NCBI GenBank assembly: GCA_029987115.1
Contig: DALTWK010000006.1
Coordinates: 29,845 to 93,844 of the forward strand
Length of the DNA: 64,000 nucleotides
Direction of reading: 5' to 3'
Source: Methanocorpusculum sp.
Lineage (GTDB): Archaea > Halobacteriota > Methanomicrobia > Methanomicrobiales > Methanocorpusculaceae
Program-made: the position numbers and the translations under genes
Part shown: positions 17,336 through 26,052 of the stretch, piece by piece
Numbering within the stretch: position 1 is the stretch's first letter
How the letters are laid out: every line of letters begins with the position of its first letter
Notes under the pieces: model-generated
The model's database searches: none
What the model was told of the DNA's origin: nothing
The model's input: only the letters and a program-made list of their open reading frames with translations

Positions 17336-18841
17336 TTATGCCCTTTCAAGGAGCATGGAACCGACCGTCATCGTCATATGTTCTTCAGCGATGGCAACGG
17401 CATCTTTCAGTTTTGTTTCATTGTCAGCATAGATTGTGTAAAGTTTTTCTCCTTTTTCCACATGTTGACCCGGTTTTTTGTGGAAATATATACCTGCACC
17501 GTGATCTGCAGGGCTTCCTGCTGCTCGTGCGATATCGACAAAGACACGGTTCATAACAGTGAGAACAATACCATCGGAAGGAGAAACAAAGTCCCACGAA
17601 AATTTGCCCGGTTTAAGATCGGCTGACGTGACATTGCGGTTTCCACCCTGCACCTCGATGATATCTTTCATTTTTTCGAGCGCTTTTCCATTTTGAAGGA
17701 GTTCTTTTGCCATACGGATGCCATCTCCTTCTGCGGCTTTTCCTGCCATTTCCAGACCCATGCCGGCAAGAATCAGACTTTTTTCCGCAAGACTTCCGGT
17801 GGTAATTCCCTGTTCCATGGTCCGGAGAGCTTCTGCGACTTCCAGATTCACGCCGATGGTTCTTCCAATCGGTGCTCCTCCATAAGTTATAGCAGATTCG
17901 ATTTTCATCCCGAGACGGAAACCGAGTTCAGCAAATTCTTTCGCAAGTTCACGTCCTTCTTTTTGATCCTGGATTTTTGTTCCAGGGCCAACAGGAATAT
18001 CCATAATGCAGATATCTGCACCTGCGGCCTTTTTCTTCGCAAGAATCGATGCAATCATCTGGCTACGCGAATCGATTTTGAGTGGCCGTTCATAGACAAT
18101 GAAAACATCATCTGCAGGAGCAAAGTTTACTCCTCCTCCCCAGACAATAACGGCTCCTGCTTTTTCCGTCATTTCCTGGATTTCTTTGGCGGAAAAGGTG
18201 ACATTTGTCACAGCCTCCATCAAATCTGCTGTTCCCCCTGCGCCGGTGATTGCCCGGGAACAGGTTTTTGGAACTTTCAGTCCGGCGGCTGCCAATATTG
18301 GTACTACCAGAAGAGTGACCTTGTTTCCCGGAACTCCTCCGATAGAATGATGATCGACAATCGGTTTGTCATCGAATTCTATGGTTTCTCCGGATGCGAC
18401 CATTTCACGGGTAAGAGCCTCGGTTTCTTCCATAGTCATGCCGCGGATTTCAACAGCAGTGAGGTATGCAGATATCTCTCCTCCGGAAAGAATCCCGGTA
18501 GTTGATTCATGGACAACAGCCGCAATTTCTTCAGCAGTGAGTTCGCCCCCCTTAATTTTTTTCCGAATAGCCGGCACGGATTTTGGAATCGGGGCACGTT
18601 TCACTTCAATTACCTCTGCGGCTTTCAGATTAAATTTCTTCCCGGTTGCCCGCGAAAGATAGATGATACCTTTGGTTCCCGCAGTTTTCGAGACAGCTGT
18701 TCTGATAACCTGCAGTTTTTCGGAATTCTTCGATGTCAGAGCTATTCGTTCCTGACTTCTGATACCAATGACAGACGCATCGTCGGTATGCAGCATTGCT
18801 TCGTCGGTTTCTATATCGGTTAACTCCACCGTAAGCAGCAT
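17336..18841 (-). CDS. deoA: AMP phosphorylase
   Basis: The 501-residue enzyme belongs to the archaeal branch of the thymidine/pyrimidine phosphorylase family, which phosphorolyses AMP and other NMPs to ribose-1,5-bisphosphate. With R15P isomerase and form III RuBisCO this makes a nucleotide salvage route to 3-phosphoglycerate. The extra N-terminal domain of about 85 residues and motifs VDHHSIGGVPGNKVTLLVVP, TGAGGTADLMEA and PLKIDSRSQMIASILAKK support the archaeal type. The ATG at 18841 is chosen over an upstream TTG. The partner enzymes are not in the window. Confidence 0.9.
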   Translation of the reverse strand: MLLTVELTDIETDEAMLHTDDASVIGIRSQERIALTSKNSEKLQVIRTAVSKTAGTKGIIYLSRATGKKFNLKAAEVIEVKRAPIPKSVPAIRKKIKGGELTAEEIAAVVHESTTGILSGGEISAYLTAVEIRGMTMEETEALTREMVASGETIEFDDKPIVDHHSIGGVPGNKVTLLVVPILAAAGLKVPKTCSRAITGAGGTADLMEAVTNVTFSAKEIQEMTEKAGAVIVWGGGVNFAPADDVFIVYERPLKIDSRSQMIASILAKKKAAGADICIMDIPVGPGTKIQDQKEGRELAKEFAELGFRLGMKIESAITYGGAPIGRTIGVNLEVAEALRTMEQGITTGSLAEKSLILAGMGLEMAGKAAEGDGIRMAKELLQNGKALEKMKDIIEVQGGNRNVTSADLKPGKFSWDFVSPSDGIVLTVMNRVFVDIARAAGSPADHGAGIYFHKKPGQHVEKGEKLYTIYADNETKLKDAVAIAEEHMTMTVGSMLLERA

Positions 18842-18892
18842 ACACAATAATAGAACAGGATAAAAATAAATGATTTCGGTTGGGGAAGAAAA

Positions 18893-19474
18893 TTAGTTGT
18901 CCAGAGCACGTTCCCGTGCTTTGAGATAATCATTGTAGACTTTATCTATCCGTGCGTTGGTTATTTTCTGGGAAACTGCTCCGGTTCCGGTATTCGGTTG
19001 CATGGAATACAGCTGGTTATCGTACTCGAGGGTTAACCGCTTCATACCCCCGTACTCAGATACTTCCATCCGCACATCGAGAGCAGAGACGGTTTTTCCG
19101 GCAAAATGCACCGTACCGTTTCGTTTATCAATTCTCAAAGCATTTTCCTGGACATCCTGCATCTGCTTTTTTAGAGTCTCGAGTTTACTTGGTTTCTTGT
19201 TCTGCTCTTTTGTACGTTTTTTCAGTGCCTGATTATATTCTTTCCATGTTGCCTGAATCCGTTTTTCATCAGCTTTTTGCTCGTCTTTATCTGATGCATG
19301 GGATCGAAGAACGTAAACCTCGTTGTTGTATTTCACAGTAAGACGTTTTCTTCCACTGTCTTCTCCTTCGGTCACAGTTATTACGGAAAGAGGAACGGTC
19401 ATCCCGGCAAATGTTGCAGTATAGCGTTCCTGATCTATTTCTATATGGTCGATTCTCTGAACTTCACGTATCAT
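18893..19474 (-). CDS. Unrecognised protein with two related beta segments
   Basis: I do not recognise the family of this 193-residue soluble protein. It holds an internal duplication: ATFAGMTVPLSVITVTEGED followed by GRKRLTVKYNNEVYVL (about residues 19-56) resembles VHFAGKTVSALDVRMEVSEY followed by GGMKRLTLEYDNQLYSM (about 122-159). A charged, probably coiled-coil linker of about 65 residues lies between them, and each repeat is followed by a helical segment ending in a YNQALKKR- or YNDYLKAR-like stretch. It has no signal peptide. It is divergent from the transporter at 19603 and downstream of nothing obvious. Confidence 0.7.
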   Translation of the reverse strand: MIREVQRIDHIEIDQERYTATFAGMTVPLSVITVTEGEDSGRKRLTVKYNNEVYVLRSHASDKDEQKADEKRIQATWKEYNQALKKRTKEQNKKPSKLETLKKQMQDVQENALRIDKRNGTVHFAGKTVSALDVRMEVSEYGGMKRLTLEYDNQLYSMQPNTGTGAVSQKITNARIDKVYNDYLKARERALDN

Positions 19475-19602
19475 ATTTTGACCTCGAGTGTATCGGAATT
19501 ATGTTATTTTTCTGTTGGACTTCGTATGTTAAATACTCCCCTATCTTGTCATGTCAAGAGAAGTATCTTAAATAGTTTTATCTGCAATATAATGAGGATT
19601 AG

Positions 19603-20514
19603 ATGCACGTAAATATTGCATACATAAAATTCATTCTGGCTCTTATTATCTACGGATCCAACGGTATTTACGTGACGCAGATTGGCCTCCCTTCAGCACA
19701 GATGGTGTTTCTGAGAACTGTGCTCGGTTTTGGCGTTCTGTTTATTATCTTTTTAGCACTCCGGAAGAAGTTTACCTTCCATAAGAAACCAAAGGATTTC
19801 ATTTTCCTGGCTCTCTCGGGTCTGTCACTCGGATTTGCTTGGCTGTCGCTTTTTGTTGCCTATCTGGAAGGAGGAATCTGTTTCGGAACACTTGCCTACT
19901 ACTGCGGTCCGGTTATTATCATGGTCCTGACGCCGTTCATCTTTAAAGAACGTCTTACCGTGGCAAGAGTTGTCGGATTCGTTGTTGCTCTTATTGGTGT
20001 TGCACTGTTCAATGGTCAAGCCTTCTTTTCCGGTGTTGCACCAATCGGTGTCTTTACCGGAGCACTTTCTGCAATCTTTGCTGCATCAATGATTATGCTC
20101 AATAAAAAAGCGGCGAGAATCGACGGGATGGAAAATCCGGTTATTCAGCTGTTCTTTGCCATGGTTGCAGCGACCATTTTTATTCTGGTCACCGGACAGA
20201 CCGACATTCAGATGACACAAAGTGACATTCTTCCAATGGTGCTCCTTGGTGTCGTCAACACCGGTTTAACCGGATATCTCTACTTCTCTTCAATTACGAA
20301 ACTTCCTGCTCAGACTGTTGCGACCGTCGGGTATCTCGAACCGCTCGCAGCTGTTGTCATTTCTGCTATTGTTATTGGTGAATCGCTTCTTCCGCTTGAA
20401 TGGCTCGGCGGATTCTGTATCATTGCCGGTGCTGTCTTTGCAGAAGGTGTGGGCATGTACCGCGAACATAAAGCTCTGAAGGAACTGGACCTCTTTAAGA
20501 GAAATAACGGTTAA
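19603..20514 (+). CDS. EamA-family (DMT) transporter
   Basis: The 303-residue protein is highly hydrophobic with about ten predicted membrane helices in two EamA halves. The first half starts ILALIIYGSNGIYVTQIGLP and the second contains LLGVVNTGLTGYLYFSSITK, YLEPLAAVVISAIVIGE and GGFCIIAGAVFAEG, which are typical of drug/metabolite transporters. Its substrate cannot be told from sequence. A clear paralogue lies at 36831-37739 on the other strand. It ends just before the helicase gene. Confidence 0.88.
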   Translation: MHVNIAYIKFILALIIYGSNGIYVTQIGLPSAQMVFLRTVLGFGVLFIIFLALRKKFTFHKKPKDFIFLALSGLSLGFAWLSLFVAYLEGGICFGTLAYYCGPVIIMVLTPFIFKERLTVARVVGFVVALIGVALFNGQAFFSGVAPIGVFTGALSAIFAASMIMLNKKAARIDGMENPVIQLFFAMVAATIFILVTGQTDIQMTQSDILPMVLLGVVNTGLTGYLYFSSITKLPAQTVATVGYLEPLAAVVISAIVIGESLLPLEWLGGFCIIAGAVFAEGVGMYREHKALKELDLFKRNNG

Positions 20515-20546
20515 TTCCTTTGACAACTAATATAGAAGATACATTC

Positions 20547-22559
20547 ATGTCTGAGATTTCCGATTATTTCCCGTATCAGTCCTATCGGCCGAATCAGCAG
20601 CAGATGCTGGAAAAAGCGGCCGAAGTTGCAGAGAAAAACGGCGTTCTGATAATTGATGCACCGACCGGATGCGGAAAATCCAGTATAATCTCAGCTCTCC
20701 TGGCCAAAGCAGACGGAAAGAAAATCATTATTGCTGTCCGTACGATATCACAACTCCAGATATTTATCCGGGAACTTACTCTCATAAGAAAAAAGAAGAA
20801 GCCTTCGTTGAAGTTCACCTATCTCATCGGGAAAGGAAATATGTGTCCTCTGGGTGGATACGGTGATACATACCGGAAATGCGAAGCCGTTAAGACATTT
20901 ACCACGTCTCTTATGCAGCAGCGTGCGGAACGCGGTTCTTATGAGCCGTGGAAGGATCGGGTCATCCAGGATCAGATTGCAAAACAGGATCATGATCACC
21001 CGATGCTTTGTCCTTACTTTGTCAGAAGCAGGATGTTTGTGCAGGGTGAAGAAGGAGGAAAGCGGATGGTTCCATCAGCCGAACTCCGGAAAAAATCAGA
21101 AACTGCACAAAAAGAGGGGGTTGACCCGGGAGATCTGCTTGACTTTTCCGGTGCTGTGTGTCCGTATGATCTGATGCTGAATGCGGCAAAAGGAGCGGAT
21201 GTTCTCATCTGCAATTATTATCATCTTTTTAATGATGATATCCGTGAACAGCTGTATCTCAATCTCGGCTGTGAGGAAGACAAGGTAATCCTTCTTCTGG
21301 ATGAAGCACACAATCTCGGCGATGTGGTGCAGTCCATTGAAAGCATCAAAATCAGGGAAACGGACATCGAAGGAGCAGCATCGGAACTTACGGCACTGCG
21401 GGAAAAAGTTCGCGGAAGCGATGCAATCCGTCATGTGCTTCCTCGTATCGCTCAGTTTATGGATGGTCTGCGCCGGTCGCTTGAAGTGGAAGACTGGTTC
21501 GACCCAGATATTTTCAACCGCAGTCTGATACGCGGGTCATTGTATTCCAAACCGGAATCAATGATGGAAGATATCCTTTCGATAAAAGAAACCGTTCGCG
21601 AAATGAGCATTCAGAAAGGTGATTTCCGCGAAAGCTACATCGAAAAGCTCTGCGAATTCATGATTCGTCTCTATCGTTCCTATACCAATCCGGCCTACCT
21701 GACTGTGTATACGAAAACGGAGGAAGAGATTACTCTTGAAGTCCGGAATATTGACCCGGCAGAACGTCTGCAGAAACTGGCATCTGGTCATGCCGGTGTA
21801 TTTCTCATCAGCGGAACACTCTCTCCGGTATCATCCTATAAGCGCTATTATTTCGGCGATATGCCGGTTGAAACACTGTCGCTTCCGAACTCGTTCCCGA
21901 AAGAGAACCGCATGGTTATCGCCGCCGAAGACATTACCACAGCTTTCTCCCAGCGTCAGAATGCAGACAATACCGAGAGAATCGCAGAAAGCATTCTCGC
22001 GTTCTCACATCTTCGCGGAAACCTCGCTGTATACTTCCCGTCCTATCAGCTGCAGACCAGATTTGCCGACCTCTGTGCACACCGCATCAGAAGCAAAGTG
22101 GTCTACGTAGAACCCCGTGAATCGAGTGAAGCAAATGAGGCGCTGAAAGAGTTCATCTCGCTTCCTTCAAAGAACAAGTCAGGTATACTTTTCGGCATCT
22201 GCGGAGGAAAATGGAGCGAAGGGCTGGATTACCGCGGAGATCAGCTGACTGCTGCAATGGTTATCGGACTTCCGCTAGCTCCGTTTACGCCGGTCAGACG
22301 GCTGATTAACAGCTATTACAAACGCAAATTCGGTCCGGAAGGAGAATTTATTGCCTACACGCTACCTGCCATCAACAAATCAATGCAGGCGCTTGGACGG
22401 GTTCTTCGTACTGAAACAGACCGAGGTGTTCTGATTCTCGGCGATGAACGGTTTACTTCACCGGAAATCTTCCGTGGTATCCCTCCGTGGATGCAGCAGG
22501 AAATGAAGAAGACAACTGCAGACGGACTGCAGAAACTGCTTTCCACCTGGAGCCGCTGA
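20547..22559 (+). CDS. XPD/DinG-like superfamily 2 DNA helicase
   Basis: This 670-residue protein is an iron-sulfur Rad3/XPD-type helicase. It has Walker A (DAPTGCGKSS, about residue 41), the DEAH box (LLLDEAHNLGD) and four cysteines between them that would hold a 4Fe-4S cluster (in CPLGG, RKCEA, LCPYF and VCPYDL). C-terminal helicase motifs include FLISGTLSP, WSEGLDYRG and QALGRVLRTETDRG. It probably acts in nucleotide excision or other DNA repair, 5' to 3'. The ATG at 20547 is preferred over an in-frame TTG at 20520. The stop overlaps the start of the alkyltransferase gene (TGATG). Confidence 0.9.
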   Translation: MSEISDYFPYQSYRPNQQQMLEKAAEVAEKNGVLIIDAPTGCGKSSIISALLAKADGKKIIIAVRTISQLQIFIRELTLIRKKKKPSLKFTYLIGKGNMCPLGGYGDTYRKCEAVKTFTTSLMQQRAERGSYEPWKDRVIQDQIAKQDHDHPMLCPYFVRSRMFVQGEEGGKRMVPSAELRKKSETAQKEGVDPGDLLDFSGAVCPYDLMLNAAKGADVLICNYYHLFNDDIREQLYLNLGCEEDKVILLLDEAHNLGDVVQSIESIKIRETDIEGAASELTALREKVRGSDAIRHVLPRIAQFMDGLRRSLEVEDWFDPDIFNRSLIRGSLYSKPESMMEDILSIKETVREMSIQKGDFRESYIEKLCEFMIRLYRSYTNPAYLTVYTKTEEEITLEVRNIDPAERLQKLASGHAGVFLISGTLSPVSSYKRYYFGDMPVETLSLPNSFPKENRMVIAAEDITTAFSQRQNADNTERIAESILAFSHLRGNLAVYFPSYQLQTRFADLCAHRIRSKVVYVEPRESSEANEALKEFISLPSKNKSGILFGICGGKWSEGLDYRGDQLTAAMVIGLPLAPFTPVRRLINSYYKRKFGPEGEFIAYTLPAINKSMQALGRVLRTETDRGVLILGDERFTSPEIFRGIPPWMQQEMKKTTADGLQKLLSTWSR

Positions 22560-23011
22560 TGCAGTCTGGATTCTGCCGGTTCGGTCTCTGGAAAGTTGCC
22601 GTTGATTACGACCACGACACAGTCTATCGGGTGCGGTTTCTGAAATCTGCACCAGAAGGACCGGTTCCGGTGCAGTTCACCCGCTTTCTTGCAGGAAAAA
22701 GCAGTACATTTACTCCGCTGAAATCCGCTGTTCTAAGTGAACCCGGTGTCTATCCTGCTGTTTATCGTGAAGTAGCCGCAATTCCGTACGGAGAGACACG
22801 AACATACAGTGAAATTGCTGAAGCTGTCGGCACACATCCGCGTGTTGTCGGAAATGCCATGGCACGCAATCCGACACCGCTGATTATTCCCTGCCACCGT
22901 GTTGTAGGAATCGCTGATATCGGCGGATTCTCACCTGATATCAGCATAAAAAAAGATCTTCTAACTCTCGAAAAACGGGTAAAGAAGCAGGAACTCAAGC
23001 AGACCCCATAA
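22559..23011 (+). CDS. ogt: Methylated-DNA--protein-cysteine methyltransferase
   Basis: This 150-residue suicide enzyme removes alkyl groups from O6-alkylguanine. The acceptor cysteine is in PLIIPCHRVVG. The helix-turn-helix region YGETRTYSEIAEAVGTHPRVVGNAM and the trailing GFSPDISIKKDLLTLE follow the standard order. The start codon overlaps the helicase stop, so the two repair genes are translationally coupled. A longer in-frame start at 22487 would lie deep in the helicase gene. Confidence 0.93.
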   Translation: MQSGFCRFGLWKVAVDYDHDTVYRVRFLKSAPEGPVPVQFTRFLAGKSSTFTPLKSAVLSEPGVYPAVYREVAAIPYGETRTYSEIAEAVGTHPRVVGNAMARNPTPLIIPCHRVVGIADIGGFSPDISIKKDLLTLEKRVKKQELKQTP

Positions 23012-23079
23012 CTCGTTTTTTTCTTTCCTCATTCACAAGGAATTTATCTGACTGCATGCCATGTATTGATACAATGCAC

Positions 23080-24297
23080 ATGAATAAATTCGCCACCATT
23101 GGACTTTCTCTCCTCCTCATCTTCGGCTGTATTCTCGCAGCCGGTTGTGTGGGAAACGAACAGGCTGACCCGATGGTTGATTACTGGATTTGTTCCGACG
23201 CGGACATCGGCAACGGTGTCATCGTTGATATGTATGCCAAATTCAATGCTGACGGAACAGGAACATGCGTACTTTACCGGAACGGTGAACTGTATCAGAA
23301 CGAAACGGTTGTCTGGGAAAATCTCGGAAACGGCATGTATCAGTTTGCTATCACCGCCGAGGGTCTTGGAACCTATACTGTACAATATGCCATCTCATCG
23401 GATCTCTCATCCATGTCGGATGAATCCGGCAGAACCTGGTACAAATTACCTGCATTTCTTCCTCTCGATACTGCAGACAGCATGATTGGAACCTGGGGTG
23501 TATCTTCGGTGAAGAATGGAAATACTGTTGAAAATATCTTTATTTTCCACAACGACGGAAGCGGCTACTGGCTGAGAGTCAACGAGACTCCTGCATTGTC
23601 TTTTTCCCGCTTACGGCTGCAGACCTGGGGAAAGACTGATGAGAACTCCTATGTTGGTATTTGTGCTGCAGGACGCATCTATGACATGAAGTATCAGCCG
23701 GAAACTGATTCGTTCATTCTGGACGGTTCTGCTGAATTTACTCGTCTTGATCCGGCTGCCGGCATCTGGACAGGAACGTCTGAAAAGGCGGTTGTTACTA
23801 CTTTCCTGAAAAGCAACGGAACCGGAATAGAAACCGAGGCGTATTCGGATGGAACTGCCTGTGTTTCGAGTCTTACTTGGGAAAAGAAGGATAATGGCAC
23901 CTATGCATTTTCTATCAGTGATGAAACTGCTGAGACCTGGACTATAGGAGCGGAAAATCTCAGCATGCATTCAGACACCGGTCTTTCTCGAACAAAACAG
24001 CTGATGGATTCCTATTATCTTCTTCCGGTTATCGGGGCATGGTATGATGCGGAAAACAACGTCTCTGCAGTATTGAACGGTGATGCTACGGGAACCGTTC
24101 TGCATGACTCGAAAGTCACGCCGGTAACCTGGGAGTACACCTGGGAGGAAATAGATGTCATTGACATTATGGTAAGCTTACCGGAAAAGACCAGTGAGTG
24201 GTCCTACAATTCAACATCAGATTCGCTCGCAACCTCACAGGGGCTGAATTTTACTCGCCCGTCAGAAACAGTTGACGGTATGATTACGATACGCTGA
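23080..24297 (+). CDS. Multi-domain secreted lipoprotein with four lipocalin-like repeats
   Basis: This 405-residue lipoprotein has a signal (FATIGLSLLLIFGCIL), lipobox AAGC near residue 23, and four successive beta-rich modules of about 90 residues. Each opens with a similar tryptophan motif: PMVDYWICS, SMIGTWGVS, PAAGIWTGT and PVIGAWYDA. Single-module relatives are encoded at 1766, 16892 and 25606. The repeats suggest a surface-exposed binding protein, though no ligand can be assigned. The ATG at 23080 is chosen because the signal starts there, with an earlier in-frame ATG at 23056. A strong hairpin terminator follows. Confidence 0.78.
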   Translation: MNKFATIGLSLLLIFGCILAAGCVGNEQADPMVDYWICSDADIGNGVIVDMYAKFNADGTGTCVLYRNGELYQNETVVWENLGNGMYQFAITAEGLGTYTVQYAISSDLSSMSDESGRTWYKLPAFLPLDTADSMIGTWGVSSVKNGNTVENIFIFHNDGSGYWLRVNETPALSFSRLRLQTWGKTDENSYVGICAAGRIYDMKYQPETDSFILDGSAEFTRLDPAAGIWTGTSEKAVVTTFLKSNGTGIETEAYSDGTACVSSLTWEKKDNGTYAFSISDETAETWTIGAENLSMHSDTGLSRTKQLMDSYYLLPVIGAWYDAENNVSAVLNGDATGTVLHDSKVTPVTWEYTWEEIDVIDIMVSLPEKTSEWSYNSTSDSLATSQGLNFTRPSETVDGMITIR

Positions 24298-24309
24298 TAC
24301 GAACAATGC

Positions 24310-24347
24310 ATGCCAGGCATTTTTCATGTCTGGCATCTCTCTTTTTT
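24310..24347 (+). terminator. Intrinsic-type terminator after lipoprotein gene
   Basis: ATGCCAGGCAT (24310-24320) pairs with ATGTCTGGCAT (24326-24336) over eleven positions including one wobble, with a five-base loop. It is followed by CTCTCTTTTTT, just past the stop at 24297. Confidence 0.75.
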
Positions 24348-24426
24348 GACCGCGATAGGTATACACCGAGGAATAACCTATAAGCAACTATGACATCTCT
24401 TTTTGTCGTTCCGGGCGTGGTAATCT

Positions 24427-25439
24427 ATGGATGAACTCGCCAAAACAGAAGCACGCAATTATCTGAGTGCCGCAGGGTTCTTTGTGATTGCCGCATTTTT
24501 CTGTTGGATATGCTGAATACAGTTGGTGGAATTCCGAGAACTGTTGAACCCCAGATTATTACAGGCGTCGGATTACTCCTGATTTCGCTGCTTTTAATCA
24601 TTCTTCGCAAACGTGATATGATTGCCATCTTTTTCATGATGCTTTCATTCTGTTATATCGCGATTGGATTCAGTCTGACACATATTGGAGCATTAGTAAT
24701 GCTCTGTTTCTATGGGTTAGTGCTGCTCACCCTTCTTGTGACTCTTACCGGAAAAGATCAGGTAAAATGGTTGCTTATTATCATCCCTGTTGTGATGATT
24801 GCAAGATCTCTTGTAGACTGTGTAACAGGGCAGACAATTGTAGCTACCTTTATCATTTCTGCTCTAATCGGTCTCTACTTTGCTTTTGCCTGTGCCTCTG
24901 AAAAACTCAATCTTCCATGAAGAAAACTTCTGACCGCAGATGAAGAAACTGACTTTAAGGCATCCGGTTCTCTCCTTGGATACCTGCTTTTCGCAACAAC
25001 CAGCGGAATGTATGTCATGTACTACATTGCAGGTGAAGCACTGGCAAGCCTGGAAGCACTGCACACCGTCAACCTTGTTGCAGCAGTTCTGCTGATTTTT
25101 GTTGCAATACTTCTTCTGACGGTCGGCAAGATGCGGTTTACCCCGATTATGTTCCTCTTAATAGGAGTTACTGAACTTCTAGCTATGTTCTCGTCAGGAG
25201 CGATGTTTATCGGCATCGGCATTCTTTCAATCATCATCGGTCTCTTTGCAATGCTGAGAAAAGAGTCCAGAATCCTGCCGGGAATCATGCTTATAGTATA
25301 CGGATGTGCTGACTTCTTCACTGTTTACGCAGGAGGAAACATGCCGGTCGTCTCGATTATTCTGAACGCCATTCCGTGTCTGATTGCTATCTACCTGGCA
25401 TTCGTTGTCTATTCACAGAAGAAACTTCCGAAGTTCTGA
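24427..25439 (+). pseudogene. Polytopic membrane protein, disabled paralogue of the 50.8-kb gene
   Basis: This locus aligns end to end with the intact membrane protein at 50771-51754 (MDELAKTEARNYLSAAGFF against MDETAKTNARNYLSTAGFF, and RKLLTADEETDFKASGS in both). It is broken twice. A one-base loss in a T run near 24496-24500 shifts the frame after about 25 residues. A TGA at 24918 then replaces the glycine codon found in the intact copy, just before RKLLTADEETD. Downstream sequence remains open to 25439 and conserved, which indicates recent inactivation. A TATA-like CCTATAAG precedes it near 24377. Confidence 0.88.
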
Positions 25440-25576
25440 AAAGAACTCTTCCCTTTTTTACTCATTATTCTTGGAGAAATGCTGTTGGGGTTTTTTCAAA
25501 TGCTGCAGAATATTTCTGAGAAAAATTTGTCATTATTTACTGTAAACTGCTAAAAATACTGCAGTTATCTGAAAAT

Positions 25577-25584
25577 TTTTATAA
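25577..25584 (+). promoter_or_regulatory. TATA box of META-domain lipoprotein
   Basis: TTTTATAA is centred about 25 bp before the ATG at 25606, which places the predicted transcript start at or next to the start codon. The mRNA is therefore probably leaderless. Confidence 0.5.
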
Positions 25585-25605
25585 ACAACAACCAAATTAT
25601 CTGGT

Positions 25606-26010
25606 ATGAAAAAAATCACATTTATTGCAGTGATTTCACTTGTTGTAATCGGCTGCGTATTGGCTGCCGGATGCACCTCCAATCCTTCAAACGCTTCTGA
25701 AGGAGATATAATTGGAACATGGATGCTGAAGACTGATAAAGAAGTTACCATTATGTTTGATAACGACGGACATTTCGGTGGAAAAGCACCGATTAATTCA
25801 TACAGCGGTTCTTACGTTATGCATGGCAATTCTCTCTCATTGGGTGATGATGTAATCAGAACTCTGATGGCAGGCAGTGAAGAAGATATGGCTGCTGAAA
25901 CCACCTATCTCCAAAACTTGTCAAAAGTAGCATCATACACCATCTCAAATGCTGAACTGTTGCTTAACGATGAAAATGGACAGATACTCCTTACCTTCAT
26001 TCGAGGGTAA
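25606..26010 (+). CDS. META-domain secreted lipoprotein
   Basis: This 134-residue lipoprotein has signal and lipobox (VVIGCVLAAGC, about residues 13-23). The mature part begins EGDIIGTWMLKTDKEVTIMF. Its C-terminal half follows the META/HslJ pattern, with LMAGSEEDMAAETTYLQNLS, ASYTISNAELLL and GQILLTF. Such domains occur in surface proteins linked to stress or motility, but no specific role can be given. It ends at a strong hairpin shared with the convergent gene. Confidence 0.8.
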   Translation: MKKITFIAVISLVVIGCVLAAGCTSNPSNASEGDIIGTWMLKTDKEVTIMFDNDGHFGGKAPINSYSGSYVMHGNSLSLGDDVIRTLMAGSEEDMAAETTYLQNLSKVASYTISNAELLLNDENGQILLTFIRG

Positions 26011-26021
26011 GATATCTCTAT

Positions 26022-26052
26022 TTTGAATGAGTGAATTATTCACTCATCAAAA
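26022..26052. terminator. Perfect hairpin between convergent genes
   Basis: TGAGTGAAT (26028-26036) and ATTCACTCA (26038-26046) form a nine-pair stem with a single base between them. Outer TTTTG and CAAAA extend it with one bulge. It overlaps the end of the minus-strand gene at 26047 and serves both directions. Confidence 0.7.

Noticed and set aside
17693..18505. Long plus-strand open frame of 270 codons opposite the AMP phosphorylase gene
   Set aside because: It is antisense to a clearly conserved enzyme and has cysteine/serine-rich content typical of shadow frames, with no family match.
18842..18847. Upstream TTG start for AMP phosphorylase, and similar TTG starts for the histone, helicase, binding-protein and methyltransferase genes
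   Set aside because: In each case an ATG a few codons downstream fits the family start better, and no ribosome binding site favours the TTG.
24918..24920. In-frame TGA as a possible selenocysteine codon
   Set aside because: The intact paralogue has glycine there, not cysteine. No SECIS-like structure was seen and the gene also carries a frameshift.
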